DNA of 64,000 nucleotides from an uncultured Agathobaculum sp. (GTDB taxonomy: Bacteria; Bacillota; Clostridia; Oscillospirales; Butyricicoccaceae): NCBI RefSeq assembly GCF_944380985.1, contig NZ_CALWJJ010000004.1, positions 92,779-156,778 on the forward strand, in the 5' to 3' direction. The notes beneath the pieces are model-generated. The model worked only from the letters and a program-made list of their open reading frames with translations. It was not told where the DNA came from and did no database searches. This document shows, piece by piece, positions 47,883-56,901 of the stretch (positions within the stretch are counted from its first letter, which is position 1; each line of letters opens with the position of its first letter). Position numbers and translations under genes: made by a program.

Positions 47883-48473
47883 ATGTGCGGACGGTATGAG
47901 TTTACACTGGAGGAGCCGACGCTGCGCGCCCTTTGGGAGCAGGCGCAACAGCGATTTCCTGAGGTGCGGATGGAAGCGGGGGAGATAGTTCCGGCAAGCT
48001 TTGCCCCGGCGCTGCGCAGAGAGGGAAACGGTATATTGCCGCAGCCGATGCAGTGGGGATTCCCATCCGGCGCGAGCGGGTTAGTCATCAATGCCAGGGC
48101 CGAGACCGCGGCCGCCAAGGCAATGTTTCGTGACGCGCTGCGGCACGGACGCTGTGCTATACCAGCCAGCGCATTTTACGAGTGGTCGCATGATCGGGCG
48201 CACAACAAATATAGCCTGCGCCAGCCGGGGCATAAAGTGCTGTATCTCGCTGGGCTGTACCGGGCGTACCGCGATGGGTGCCGCTTCGTCATCCTGACCC
48301 GTCCGGCGAACCAGTCGGTCGCCGACCTGCACGACCGCATGCCGGTCCTGCTGCCGCCTGAACGGGTGGAGGATTGGGTGCGAGATGACACGCAGACTGA
48401 GGAGCTGCTGACGTGCGAGGCACCGTTGCTCGACCGCCGCAGCGAGGGTTATGAGCAGCAAAGCCTGTTCTGA
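47883..48473 (+). CDS. SOS response-associated peptidase (SRAP/HMCES, YedK-like)
   Basis: A 196-residue SRAP protein. The catalytic Cys2 follows the start Met directly (MCGRYEF), and the conserved INARAET (about residues 70-76), AFYEWSH (about 98-104, with Glu) and LHDRMPV (about 150-156, with His) motifs are all present. SRAP proteins form a covalent thiazolidine link with abasic sites in single-stranded DNA and so protect the replication fork. Length and motif spacing are normal. It stands alone after glnS. Confidence 0.94.
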   Translation: MCGRYEFTLEEPTLRALWEQAQQRFPEVRMEAGEIVPASFAPALRREGNGILPQPMQWGFPSGASGLVINARAETAAAKAMFRDALRHGRCAIPASAFYEWSHDRAHNKYSLRQPGHKVLYLAGLYRAYRDGCRFVILTRPANQSVADLHDRMPVLLPPERVEDWVRDDTQTEELLTCEAPLLDRRSEGYEQQSLF

Positions 48474-48580
48474 CCGTGAGCGCCATAATGCACTTGTGTT
48501 TTTGCGCTGCGCGCGATATGATAATTAAAACGGCCCTTCTATGGGGGTGACCGAACACATCCGAACGGAGGTAACCACAT

Positions 48581-49150
48581 ATGTTAAAAAGTCTTGGTGT
48601 CAAGCCCTATCTGTTTCCCATGCCGGTGCTGATGGTCGCTACCTATTGCGAGGATGGCACAGTTGATGTGATGAACATGGCGTGGGGTGGCATCTGCGCG
48701 GAAAACAAGGTCGCGCTCAACCTTAGCGCGGATCATAAAACCACCGAGAACATTCGGACAAGGCGCGCGTTTACCATAAGTATTGCGGATACTGATCACA
48801 TTGAGGCGGCGGACTTTTTCGGCATTGCCTCGGCCAAAAACATGCCGGACAAATTTGCGCATACTGGTCTGCATGCGGTCAAAAGCGATCAGGTAGATGC
48901 GCCGGTGATTGAGGAGTTCCCAATCACGCTCGTGTGCAGCGTGACCGAGATACAGGAACAGGACGGCGACTGCCGCGTAGTTGGCGAGATCGTCGACGTG
49001 CTGGCGGACGAAAAAGTGCTTGACGAAAAGAACCGGGTAGACCCGGCAAAGATTAACGCATTTGTGTTCGATCAGTTCCGCAATGGCTACTATGCCATCG
49101 GCGAAAAGATCGGGCAGGCGTGGAATGCCGGCGCGGGGCTGATGTACTAA
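48581..49150 (+). CDS. Flavin reductase family protein
   Basis: A 189-residue FMN-binding split-barrel protein (flavoredoxin-like). The N-terminal LFPMPVLMVATYCEDG and the MNMAWGG segment (about residues 31-37) form the flavin-binding pocket, and ENIRTRRAFTISI is the typical second strand pair. Members reduce or carry FMN and act in oxidative stress defence or electron transfer. GGAGG precedes the start. A strong terminator shared with the next convergent gene follows. The electron donor cannot be inferred. Confidence 0.88.
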   Translation: MLKSLGVKPYLFPMPVLMVATYCEDGTVDVMNMAWGGICAENKVALNLSADHKTTENIRTRRAFTISIADTDHIEAADFFGIASAKNMPDKFAHTGLHAVKSDQVDAPVIEEFPITLVCSVTEIQEQDGDCRVVGEIVDVLADEKVLDEKNRVDPAKINAFVFDQFRNGYYAIGEKIGQAWNAGAGLMY

Positions 49151-49170
49151 CTCTTGCCGCCGCATAAATA

Positions 49171-49206
49171 AAACAAATCCCGGACGACCGTCCGGGATTT
49201 GTTTTT
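49171..49206. terminator. Bidirectional terminator between flavin reductase and ATPase genes
   Basis: AAACAAATCCCGGAC (49171-49185) pairs with GTCCGGGATTTGTTT (49190-49204) around a GACC loop, with A and T runs on the outer sides. It serves both convergent genes. Confidence 0.92.
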
Positions 49207-49212
49207 GTGCAA

Positions 49213-51846
49213 TTATTTTTTCAGTGCCGCGCGGATGCCCTTGCCAATTTGGATGACAATCGTCGGCAGGACGGCAAGCAGCGCTACCAGGCCGAGTTCT
49301 TTGCCGGAAAAATCGGAAACCTGGAACAGGCTGCTAAGACCTGGGAGAAGCAGCACGGCAGCAAGCAGCACGACGCCCGCCGCAAACGCTGCGATGCTCG
49401 CCTTGTTGGTCAAAAGGCCAAGGCCCCAGATCGGCTTTTCGCCGCGGCAGTTAAAGCCATGGAACAGGCGCGCAAGCGTCAGCGTGGCGAAGGCAAGAGT
49501 CATCGCGAGATTGTCGCCGCCGCTTCCAAGGCCGACATAGTAAGCCGCCATTGTTGCGCAGGCGATCAGTAGGCCATAAATAAAGATGCGGCGCATCAGC
49601 GAGCCGGTCAGAATGGGTTCTTTGGGGTCGCGCGGCTTTTGCTCAAGCAAGTCACCGGTCGCAGGCTCAACGCCGATGGCGATCGCAGGCAGCGAGTCGG
49701 TCAACAGGTTGATAAACAGCAGGTGTACGGGCGCAAACGGTACCGGTAGGCCGAGAATAGACGTAAACAGCACACACAGGATGCCCGCCATATTGCCCGA
49801 CAGCAGAAAATTGATTGCGTTTTTGATGTTGGTGTAGACACCACGTCCGTTGACGACTGCGCCAACGATGGTGGCAAAGTTGTCGTCCGCCAGGATCATG
49901 GACGCTGCATCCTTGGATACTTCGGTGCCCGTGATACCCATGGCAACGCCGATGTCAGCAGCCTTGAGGGCAGGCGCGTCGTTGACGCCATCGCCAGTCA
50001 TCGAGACGATCTTGCCCTTGCGCTGCCAGGCTTCGACGATGCGGATCTTATGCTCAGGCGAGACACGGGCATAGACCGATATGCGCTCAAGGCGCTCGTC
50101 GAGCGCAGCTTCGTCCATGCTGTCCAGCTCGACGCCAGACAGCGCCTCGTCGCCTTCGCGGAAGATGCCAATCTCGCGCGCAATGGCTGTCGCCGTAATT
50201 TTGTGATCACCCGTGATCATGATGGTGCGCACGCCGCCGCGCGCTGCATCCGCAACCGCCTGGATGGCCTCGGGCCGCGGCGGGTCGATCATCGAAACAA
50301 GACCGATGAATGTAAAGTCGTTCTCATCATCAAGCGTCAGCGCGCGTATGCTGGCAAGCTCGCGCTGGGCGAAAGCAAGCACACGCAGACCCTGCTGCGA
50401 TAGGTCAAGGTTGACTTGCGTAATGCGTTTTTTCCATTCTTCAGTCATTGGCACAGGGCCGGCCGAGGTCAGTACATATTTGGATCGGTCCAGCAGCACG
50501 TCGATCGCGCCCTTGGTGTAAAGCGTGGGTACACCTTCGATGTCGTGCAGCGTGCTCATCAGCTTGCGGTCGGAATCGAACGCCAGCTCGCCCAGGCGGG
50601 GGTGCTGGTCGCGGTAGGCGCTCTCCTCGATTCCCAGCCGGTCACCGATCATAACAAGCGCGACCTCGGTCGGGTCGCCGATGGCCTCGCCGGTCTGCTC
50701 GTCCGTGGTAGCATCGCTTGCAAGCAGTGCAGCCTTGAGCAGCAGACGCTGCACATCGTTTGCAAGGTCAAGGTGCTTTTCATCCAGCAGCTTATCATCC
50801 GCGTAAATCTTCTGCGGGGTCATCTTGTTCTGGGTCAGCGTACCGGTCTTATCCGAGCAGATAACCGATACCGCACCCAATGTTTCGACCGCCTTCAGTT
50901 CTTTGATGATTGCATTTTGCCGCGCCATTTTCTGCGTTCCCATGGCCTGTACGATGGTCACGATCGAGCTGAGCGCCTCTGGAATAGCGGCGACCGCGAG
51001 CGCGACTGCGAACATCATCGAATCGAGGATAGCTTCAAAGCCCGTGCTGTCCTCGTGGTAGAGCGAGAGCGCGAACACGCCTACGCAGATCGCAAGGATA
51101 ATAATCGCAAGGCGGCGGCTGAAGTCATCCAGGCTTTTCTGGAGCGGCGTCTTACGCTGCTGGGTCTGGTTCATCAGCGCGGCAATCTTGCCGATTTCGG
51201 TCTGCATGCCTGTTGCGGTGACAACCATAACCGCGCGGCCATAGGTGACAAGCGAGCCGGAAAACACCATATTTTTACGATCGCCAAGCGCAACCGCACC
51301 GCCGCCGAGCGCCTCCGCGGTCTTTTCCACACCCTCGCTCTCGCCAGTCAGCGAGCTTTCGTTTACCTTGAGCGAGAAGTTTTCCAGAATGCGGCCGTCG
51401 GCGACGATCATGTCGCCGGCTTCCAGCTCGACAATATCGCCCGGCACAATCTCGGTTGAATCTACGATAATGCGTGTGCCGCCGCGGATCACCTTGGCCG
51501 ACGGAGAAGACATGGCTTTGAGGCTTTGCAGTGATTTTTCTGCTTTGCAGTGTTGCACCGTGCCGAGCACAGCGTTTAAGATCAGCACGGCGAAGATAAC
51601 GATCGTGCTTTCGACGTTGCCTGAGAGCATCGAGATGATGGCCGCCGCGATCAGGATGACGACCAGCAGATCTTTGAATTGCGATAGGAATACCTGGATG
51701 ACCGACTGCTTGCCCTCCTCGGTCAACGCGTTTGGGCCATGTTTCTGCAAGCGTTGAGCGGCCTCGGCGGACGATAGACCGGACCGGCTGCTGCCAAGCT
51801 CGTCGAGCGTTTGTTCCGCAGTGCGGTTGTAGAAATCCGTTGGCAT
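49213..51846 (-). CDS. P-type cation ATPase (Ca2+/Mn2+ type), under a Mn2+ riboswitch
   Basis: An 877-residue P2-type ATPase. Family motifs: actuator TGES (in SSLTGESEGV, about residue 176), phosphorylation DKTGTLT (about residue 345), hinge TGDGVNDAP (about 608-616). In the fourth membrane segment the usual PEGLP reads PEALS, and site-I Glu in the fifth segment is missing (NMAGI), while the Asn and Asp of the sixth segment remain (NLLTDSLP). So it has one ion site, like plasma-membrane types. The start at 51846 follows AAGGAG. The yybP-ykoY element upstream points to manganese as the exported ion. Confidence 0.93.
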   Translation of the reverse strand: MPTDFYNRTAEQTLDELGSSRSGLSSAEAAQRLQKHGPNALTEEGKQSVIQVFLSQFKDLLVVILIAAAIISMLSGNVESTIVIFAVLILNAVLGTVQHCKAEKSLQSLKAMSSPSAKVIRGGTRIIVDSTEIVPGDIVELEAGDMIVADGRILENFSLKVNESSLTGESEGVEKTAEALGGGAVALGDRKNMVFSGSLVTYGRAVMVVTATGMQTEIGKIAALMNQTQQRKTPLQKSLDDFSRRLAIIILAICVGVFALSLYHEDSTGFEAILDSMMFAVALAVAAIPEALSSIVTIVQAMGTQKMARQNAIIKELKAVETLGAVSVICSDKTGTLTQNKMTPQKIYADDKLLDEKHLDLANDVQRLLLKAALLASDATTDEQTGEAIGDPTEVALVMIGDRLGIEESAYRDQHPRLGELAFDSDRKLMSTLHDIEGVPTLYTKGAIDVLLDRSKYVLTSAGPVPMTEEWKKRITQVNLDLSQQGLRVLAFAQRELASIRALTLDDENDFTFIGLVSMIDPPRPEAIQAVADAARGGVRTIMITGDHKITATAIAREIGIFREGDEALSGVELDSMDEAALDERLERISVYARVSPEHKIRIVEAWQRKGKIVSMTGDGVNDAPALKAADIGVAMGITGTEVSKDAASMILADDNFATIVGAVVNGRGVYTNIKNAINFLLSGNMAGILCVLFTSILGLPVPFAPVHLLFINLLTDSLPAIAIGVEPATGDLLEQKPRDPKEPILTGSLMRRIFIYGLLIACATMAAYYVGLGSGGDNLAMTLAFATLTLARLFHGFNCRGEKPIWGLGLLTNKASIAAFAAGVVLLAAVLLLPGLSSLFQVSDFSGKELGLVALLAVLPTIVIQIGKGIRAALKK

Positions 51847-51924
51847 GTGGCAAAACTCCTTTTTGTCCAAAATGGTGGAGATGTGGGCAGTGGAGAGAGG
51901 GCTGCCGCAGTGCATCCCCATAAA

Positions 51925-52068
51925 ATAAAAAAACTTTTGAGTAAGCGTTTTCTGCTGACAAAACGTTTACTCAAAAGTCTTGTGACCGGATACGCCGGCG
52001 CCCGCCGCCAGACCGGAAAACCGGACGGGATGTTGACAGCGGAGCTTAAACTACTCCCTTTTGGGTAT
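51925..52068 (-). ncRNA. yybP-ykoY manganese riboswitch with terminator
   Basis: The minus-strand leader begins CCATACCCAAAAGGGAGTAG, with the AAAGGGGAGUAG-type conserved box, and later has CCGGTCACAAG at the end of the aptamer. A strong terminator follows: CTTTTGAGTAAACGTTTT and AAAACGCTTACTCAAAAG (51977-51934) with one wobble, then TTTTTTTATT. Mn2+ binding stabilises the aptamer and prevents formation of the terminator, turning on the exporter when manganese is high. The element starts exactly at the predicted transcription start. Confidence 0.88.
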
Positions 52069-52074
52069 GGAATT

Positions 52075-52103
52075 ATTATACTGGCGCGGATACAGTTTGT
52101 CAA
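52075..52103 (-). promoter_or_regulatory. Consensus promoter of the manganese riboswitch leader
   Basis: On the minus strand TTGACA (52103-52098) and TATAAT (52080-52075), both exact, 17 bases apart. Transcription starts at about 52068. Confidence 0.92.
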
Positions 52104-52160
52104 GCGCAAAGATATGAACGAGGGCACGCAGAGCGTATAGCATAAATCGCGCAGTATGAC

Positions 52161-52190
52161 TTGCCTGCTGCCGCAATTTTGTGGTATACT
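52161..52190 (+). promoter_or_regulatory. Promoter for the CpXC protein
   Basis: TTGCCT (52161-52166) and TATACT (52185-52190), 18 bases apart, 40 bases before the gene start. It points away from the manganese riboswitch promoter. Confidence 0.65.
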
Positions 52191-52229
52191 ATATTTAATT
52201 GGGCAAATGTTGAGGAGGAAGACCGGAAT

Positions 52230-52844
52230 ATGACCATAACCTGCCCGCACTGTCAGGCGGAGACAGAGCACAAGGTGCTCGACCATATCAACGTTGACCG
52301 CGATCCCGAGTTGCGGGCGGGGGTGCAGGATCTGTCCTGTTTCCGCGTTTCGTGCCCAAACTGCGGCGAGACTGTCCTCGCCGTATATCCCTGTTTGTAC
52401 CACGATATGTCAAACCAGTTCATGGTATGGCTATGGCCGGAGGAAGGCCAGGCGCCCCGTGCGCAGTTCGATCCGCTGGCGGGTTACACGCTGCGCAGGG
52501 TGGACAGCTTAAATGGCTTTCGCGAGAAGATCAATATCTTAGAGCGCGGGTTGGACGACCGCGCGGTCGAGATTATGAAGCTGCTGCTGTTTGCGCAGCT
52601 AAACCGCGATCTCGACGTAGTTGAGCTGCTCTTTCACGAGCTGGACGAGCGTACGATGGATTTTCGCTTTGTCGCCGTGCTGTCTGATGGAGCAGAGCAG
52701 TATGTAGCCATGCCGGGCGCGGTCTACCAGCGTATGAGCGAGGATGTCGGTGCTTATCTGTATACGCCTGGCGGCGATTTTGCGTGCATTGATATGGCCT
52801 GGGCGCAGGATGCGCTCAAATTGCTGCACGAGCTGGACGGATAA
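52230..52844 (+). CDS. CpXC domain-containing protein
   Basis: A 204-residue protein with an N-terminal zinc-binding CpXC domain: CPHC at residues 4-7 and CPNC at about 42-45. The rest is a helical and mixed domain (about residues 70-204) without a recognisable catalytic motif. The start at 52230 follows GAGGAGGAAG; a longer frame starting at 52161 would run through the promoter. CpXC proteins are common in gut Firmicutes and of unknown function. Confidence 0.82.
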   Translation: MTITCPHCQAETEHKVLDHINVDRDPELRAGVQDLSCFRVSCPNCGETVLAVYPCLYHDMSNQFMVWLWPEEGQAPRAQFDPLAGYTLRRVDSLNGFREKINILERGLDDRAVEIMKLLLFAQLNRDLDVVELLFHELDERTMDFRFVAVLSDGAEQYVAMPGAVYQRMSEDVGAYLYTPGGDFACIDMAWAQDALKLLHELDG

Positions 52845-52883
52845 AGGAGACGCCCTCTATGCGGCGGACAAGACCCGTGTTCC

Positions 52884-53735
52884 TTATCCGTAAATTGCCT
52901 GCGCCAGCATGCCGCCGACCACCGCGACCACAAAGGTCGCCGCAATCACTGGAAAGGCGCGGCGGCGTCCTTCTTTTTCCTGGAAGAGCACGATATAGCC
53001 AAAGCCCGCGCCGGTAGACAGGCCGGCGATCAGCGCGCCAAAGCTGATCGTGCCGCCAAGATATAGCTCGGAGAGCAGTACGCTCATTGCACAGCTGGGC
53101 ACAAGGCCGAGAACGGCGCATAACAGGGGCTGGAAAATCGTGTCCGATAATAGAAGCGAGGCCAGAACATCCTCGCCGATCAGGTGGACGATAAGGTCCA
53201 GCACGAGCATGACGGCAAATAGGAAAAGCGAGGTTCGCATCGTGTGCCATACCACGTGCCGGACCGGCGAGCCTGCACTACAATCGCAGGCGGACATCTC
53301 GACCTCGACCGGCTCGTCGGTTGCGAGCTTAAAGCGGCGGAACACCGTGTATTTTAGAAGATAGCCGCCGATCACCGCAACTGCAAATTTGACCACGAGG
53401 AGCAGTACGATCTGCGCCGCGCCCGCGCCGCCCGCCAGCATGACAGGCACGGCCTCGTCCGATGTGGCGAGAAACACCGAGATGAGCGTTGCGGGCGCCA
53501 GGTAGCCGGCGCAGAACAGCGCTGAGGCCGCAGCGGAAAACCCACATTGGGGGATGGTACCGGCCAGCGCACCGACGATCGGGCCGAACTTTGCTGTACG
53601 GGTCAGCAGCGCGGGGGTGTTGGTCAGCCGGTTCTCAATATAATAGAGAAGGGCATATACCAGCAAAAGAAGCGGCGCGGTTTTGAGAACATCAAAAAAC
53701 GCCTCCGGCACAACATGTGCTAAAACATGGAGCAA
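52884..53735 (-). CDS. Putative heavy-metal efflux permease (ArsP_2-like, 10TM)
   Basis: A membrane protein of about 283 residues with eight to ten hydrophobic segments. Two cysteine-containing segments that recur in this family of putative metal exporters are present: PQCGFSAAASALFCAGYL in the first half and VPSCAMSVLLSELYLGG in the second. A soluble loop in the middle carries CDC (about residue 175). The start is uncertain; TTG at 53735 follows GAGGTGA by 6 bases, and GTG at 53744 would be the alternative. The frame continues upstream without a ribosome site. The substrate (arsenic, manganese or other metal) cannot be told from sequence. Confidence 0.75.
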   Translation of the reverse strand: MLHVLAHVVPEAFFDVLKTAPLLLLVYALLYYIENRLTNTPALLTRTAKFGPIVGALAGTIPQCGFSAAASALFCAGYLAPATLISVFLATSDEAVPVMLAGGAGAAQIVLLLVVKFAVAVIGGYLLKYTVFRRFKLATDEPVEVEMSACDCSAGSPVRHVVWHTMRTSLFLFAVMLVLDLIVHLIGEDVLASLLLSDTIFQPLLCAVLGLVPSCAMSVLLSELYLGGTISFGALIAGLSTGAGFGYIVLFQEKEGRRRAFPVIAATFVVAVVGGMLAQAIYG

Positions 53736-53864
53736 AAGTTTCACCTCATCTAAAGAACAAACAGGGATTCGGACAATATTATCACTATACCATAACAAGG
53801 CGCTTTTGAGCAAGCGGGATTTGTCGGAAAGCGCAAATTTTGGAAAAGGAAACGAATAAGCCTT

Positions 53865-55472
53865 ATGAAATTCAATGAACTGAAGATACAAAAGAATATT
53901 CTGCGCGCGCTGCGCGAAGCAGGTTACGAGCAGCCCACTCCAATTCAGCAAAGGGCGATTCCGCCGATATTAGAGGGGTGTGATTTGCTTGGCTGCGCGC
54001 AGACCGGCACGGGCAAAACCTGCGCCTTTTCGGTGCCAATCATTCAGCGCCTGTGCGAGAATGAGGGGCGGCCGGGTACAGTGCGTGCGTTGATTTTAAC
54101 GCCCACGCGCGAGCTTGCGCTGCAAATTTATGAAAACGTGTGTCAGTATGCGCGCTACACATCGTGCACTGCGGCCGTGATTTTTGGCGGTGTGTCGCAG
54201 GTGCCACAGGTCGATGCCATCCGCCGTGGCGCGGACATCCTGATTGCAACCCCGGGTCGGCTGTGGGATTTGATGGGACAAAATATTGTCAAGCTGAACC
54301 GGGTGGAGTATTTTGTGCTGGACGAGGCTGACCGCATGCTCGATATGGGCTTTTTCCCGGATGTCAAGCGTATTGTAAAATATCTGCCTGCTAAACGGCA
54401 GACGCTGCTGTTTTCCGCAACCATCCCTGATGAGATTGCCGCGCTGGCAAATAGCATGCTGTCCGACCCGGTAAACATTGCGATCACCCCGTCGGCAAAG
54501 CCGGTGGACAAGATCGAACAAAAGGTATATTTTGCCGAAAAGGCGGAAAAACGAGAGCTTCTTGCCACGGTGATTCGTCAAAGCAACGTGCATCAAACGC
54601 TGGTGTTCACACGCACCAAGCACGGAGCTGATCGTGTCGCGCGTGATTTAAACCGCGCGGGCATCAAGGCAAAGTCCATCCACGGCGACAAAACCCAAAA
54701 CCAGCGCCAGCGCGCGCTGAGCGATTTTAAGGAATGTAGGATTGCAGCGCTTGTCGCCACCGACATCGCCGCGCGCGGCATTGACATCAGCGAGCTGCCG
54801 CTTGTGATCAACTTTGAGTTGCCTAATATTCCTGAGACATATGTGCACCGCATCGGCCGCACCGGCCGCGCGGGGCAGGAGGGAGAGGCGATCTCATTCT
54901 GCGACCGGTCCGAGCGGCCCTATCTCAAGGATATTGAAAAGTTGATTGGCAAACAGATCCCGGTTGCGGGCGAGATCCCACATACCGAAAAGGCAGCGGT
55001 ATCCGCCGCGCGTGATACCGTCCAGCACCGGACGAGCAACACGCGCACGCGTCGCAAGCCGGCGCTGGAGCACGAAGCTGCCCAGGTTGCCGTTGCAGAG
55101 GGCGCGGCTGACGTTTCGGCAAAACAGCAGACGCGTGGGGATAAGGCAGCTGCAAAGCGCACAGGCCGCCGGGAAAAGGCAGCGTCGATGCAGGCCGAGC
55201 CGCGGCGTAAAGCCGCCTCGCCGCGTGTGGGGCGCGCTTTGTCCGCCGGCCGTGGACGGCGTTCCGATCCCTATGCGCGATATGAGAAAGCTGAGCCGCG
55301 CGTCGACGCGCACACCCCTTCCCGCGCCTATGCGCTGAGCGATGAGGCTGCCGAGCGCATTCGCCGCAAGGTTGAGGCCGCGCTAGCCGCCCGCTCTGTA
55401 AGAGCGGCGGCGCCCACGCCAAAAGAAAAGAAAAAGACTGTGGTTCGCCGCAGCCGCCGCACGCGTAAATAA
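53865..55472 (+). CDS. DEAD-box ATP-dependent RNA helicase
   Basis: A 535-residue helicase of the RhlE/CshA type. Motif Q (GYEQPTPIQQRAIP), motif I (AQTGTGKT, about residues 45-52), PTRELALQ (about 84-91), DEAD (DEADRMLDMGFF, about 151-162), SAT and HRIGRTGRAGQ (about 329-339) are all intact. The last 170 residues are low-complexity, rich in Arg, Lys, Ala and Glu, which would bind RNA without sequence preference. It probably acts in ribosome assembly, cold response or RNA decay. Separate from neighbours; a bidirectional terminator follows. Confidence 0.94.
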   Translation: MKFNELKIQKNILRALREAGYEQPTPIQQRAIPPILEGCDLLGCAQTGTGKTCAFSVPIIQRLCENEGRPGTVRALILTPTRELALQIYENVCQYARYTSCTAAVIFGGVSQVPQVDAIRRGADILIATPGRLWDLMGQNIVKLNRVEYFVLDEADRMLDMGFFPDVKRIVKYLPAKRQTLLFSATIPDEIAALANSMLSDPVNIAITPSAKPVDKIEQKVYFAEKAEKRELLATVIRQSNVHQTLVFTRTKHGADRVARDLNRAGIKAKSIHGDKTQNQRQRALSDFKECRIAALVATDIAARGIDISELPLVINFELPNIPETYVHRIGRTGRAGQEGEAISFCDRSERPYLKDIEKLIGKQIPVAGEIPHTEKAAVSAARDTVQHRTSNTRTRRKPALEHEAAQVAVAEGAADVSAKQQTRGDKAAAKRTGRREKAASMQAEPRRKAASPRVGRALSAGRGRRSDPYARYEKAEPRVDAHTPSRAYALSDEAAERIRRKVEAALAARSVRAAAPTPKEKKKTVVRRSRRTRK

Positions 55473-55655
55473 ACACAGATATACCATAGAAATACGTTTT
55501 TAAACGGCGCAAGACAGCATTTTGCTCAGGAAGTGGCCTATTCTTCATGCTTTGCCTGGTTGCGGTTCCATCTGACATGTTCCGCTCTTATTAATTGCGG
55601 CTGTTTTGAGTGATTTTAGGGCAATAGATCCACCTACTTTGCCAAATAAATGTAT

Positions 55656-55706
55656 AAAATAGAGCGGGAAGCTGGCCTCTAAGTGGCTGGTTTCCCGCTC
55701 TATTTT
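55656..55706. terminator. Bidirectional terminator between the helicase and ung
   Basis: AAAATAGAGCGGGAA (55656-55670) pairs with TTCCCGCTCTATTTT (55692-55706). It lies 180 bases after the helicase stop and just after the ung stop on the other strand. Confidence 0.88.
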
Positions 55707-55707
55707 G

Positions 55708-56382
55708 TTATGCGTGGTTTAAATCCCAGTCGATCGGCTCGACACCGTTTCTCTCGAGAAAGGCGTTGCACTTTGAAAAATGCCGGCAGCCAAAAAAACC
55801 GTAGCTTGCCGAGAGAGGGGAGGGATGCGCGCACTCGAGCACTAGATGCTGCGGCGCGGTAATCAGGTTCTTCTTGCTGCGCGCGTTTGCGCCCCACAGT
55901 AGGAATACAACAGGCCGCTCGTGCGCATTTAGTTTTTCGATCACATGGTCGGTGAAAGTTGTCCAGCCGATGTTTTTATGGCTATTGGCCTGCCCACGCC
56001 GCACGGTCAGCGTTGTGTTGAGCAGCAGAACGCCGCGCTGCGTCCACCGCGTCAGCGTGCCGTCTTTTGGCGGCTGGATACCGAGATCGCTTTGCAGTTC
56101 CTTGAAAATATTTTGCAAACTTGGCGGCTGCGGCACACCCGGCCGCACGGAAAAACACAGCCCGTGCGCCTGGCCTGGACCATGATAGGGGTCCTGACCG
56201 AGAATGACCGCTTTGACGTCTGCATAGGCAGTATATTTAAGCGCGTTAAAAATATCCTCCATTGGGGGATAGATGGTCTGCTCAGCATACTCTTTTTTCA
56301 GCCAGTAGCGGATTTTCTTATAATAATCCTGTGCAAATTCGCCCGCGAGAATCTGATCCCAGTCATTTGCCAGATGTACCAT
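55708..56382 (-). CDS. ung: Uracil-DNA glycosylase
   Basis: A 224-residue family 1 enzyme that removes uracil from DNA to begin base-excision repair. The catalytic GQDPYHGPGQAHG motif (Asp64, about residues 62-74) and the HPSPLSASYG motif (the catalytic His, about residues 187-196) are intact. The Ser-rich Leu loop is in the latter. It lies between two opposite transcripts and has its own terminator. Length is typical. Confidence 0.97.
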   Translation of the reverse strand: MVHLANDWDQILAGEFAQDYYKKIRYWLKKEYAEQTIYPPMEDIFNALKYTAYADVKAVILGQDPYHGPGQAHGLCFSVRPGVPQPPSLQNIFKELQSDLGIQPPKDGTLTRWTQRGVLLLNTTLTVRRGQANSHKNIGWTTFTDHVIEKLNAHERPVVFLLWGANARSKKNLITAPQHLVLECAHPSPLSASYGFFGCRHFSKCNAFLERNGVEPIDWDLNHA

Positions 56383-56441
56383 TTGTTTCCTCCCAGTATT
56401 ACCTTTTTTGACAGTATACCATATCTCGCCCTAAAAAGCGA

Positions 56442-56470
56442 TTGACAATTTTACCATTGCCTGCTATACT
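56442..56470 (+). promoter_or_regulatory. Promoter of the YtrA-type operon
   Basis: TTGACA (56442-56447) and TATACT (56465-56470), 17 bases apart. A palindrome over the predicted transcription start (56476-56496) is the likely repressor site. Confidence 0.85.
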
Positions 56471-56475
56471 GCAAG

Positions 56476-56496
56476 TGTATTAACACATATAATACA
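56476..56496 (+). promoter_or_regulatory. Palindromic operator candidate of the GntR/YtrA regulator
   Basis: TGTATTA (56476-56482) and TAATACA (56490-56496) form exact inverted 7-base arms with a 7-base spacer. The site covers the transcription start of the gntR-ABC operon, a position fitting autorepression. Confidence 0.6.
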
Positions 56497-56529
56497 TATA
56501 AGTCACTTGGTGGAAAGGAGGCGCACGAG

Positions 56530-56901
56530 GTGGTGAAAATTGATTACCGGGACCCGCGACCAATCTATGAGCAGGTGGTGGACGGCATCGAGGATCTTGC
56601 CCTGCGCGGCGCGCTGACTGCGGACACGCAGATCCCGAGCGTGCGGCAGCTGGCAATGGAGTTTTCAATCAACCCGAACACGATCCAGCGCGCATATGCG
56701 GAGCTTGAGCGGCGCGGCGTGATCTATGCGGCCAAGGGCCGTGGCAACTTCATTTCGGACGACATTGCGCTGCTACGCACGCGGCGGCTGGAAGAGATCG
56801 GCGATGAGATCAGCGTGCTGGCAGAGCGGGCGCGCGCGCTCGGCGCAGGGGAGGAGCAGCTGCGCGGCTGGATCGAGAGGAAAGGAGCGGATAGGATATG
56901 A
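56530..56901 (+). CDS. GntR-family transcriptional regulator, YtrA subfamily
   Basis: A 123-residue regulator. The winged-helix part (residues 10-78) begins YRDPRPIYEQVVDGIEDLA and has the helix SVRQLAMEFSINPNTIQRAYAELE in two overlapping segments. The C-terminal extension is short (about 45 residues), which marks the YtrA subfamily; these often repress ABC-transporter operons linked to cell-envelope stress. The start GTG at 56530 follows AAGGAGG. It overlaps the ABC ATPase gene by 4 bases. A palindrome in the promoter is its likely operator. Confidence 0.92.
   Translation: MVKIDYRDPRPIYEQVVDGIEDLALRGALTADTQIPSVRQLAMEFSINPNTIQRAYAELERRGVIYAAKGRGNFISDDIALLRTRRLEEIGDEISVLAERARALGAGEEQLRGWIERKGADRI

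Noticed and set aside
51847..51921. Longer P-type ATPase start upstream of 51846
   Set aside because: It would lie in the riboswitch terminator; AAGGAG precedes 51846.
53735..53865. Second manganese riboswitch before the metal permease
   Set aside because: I looked for the GGGGAGUAG box and a following terminator on the minus strand and found neither.
53736..53951. Longer N-terminus for the heavy-metal permease
   Set aside because: The extension runs through a likely promoter region and the opposite-strand helicase start, has no start site and is not hydrophobic.
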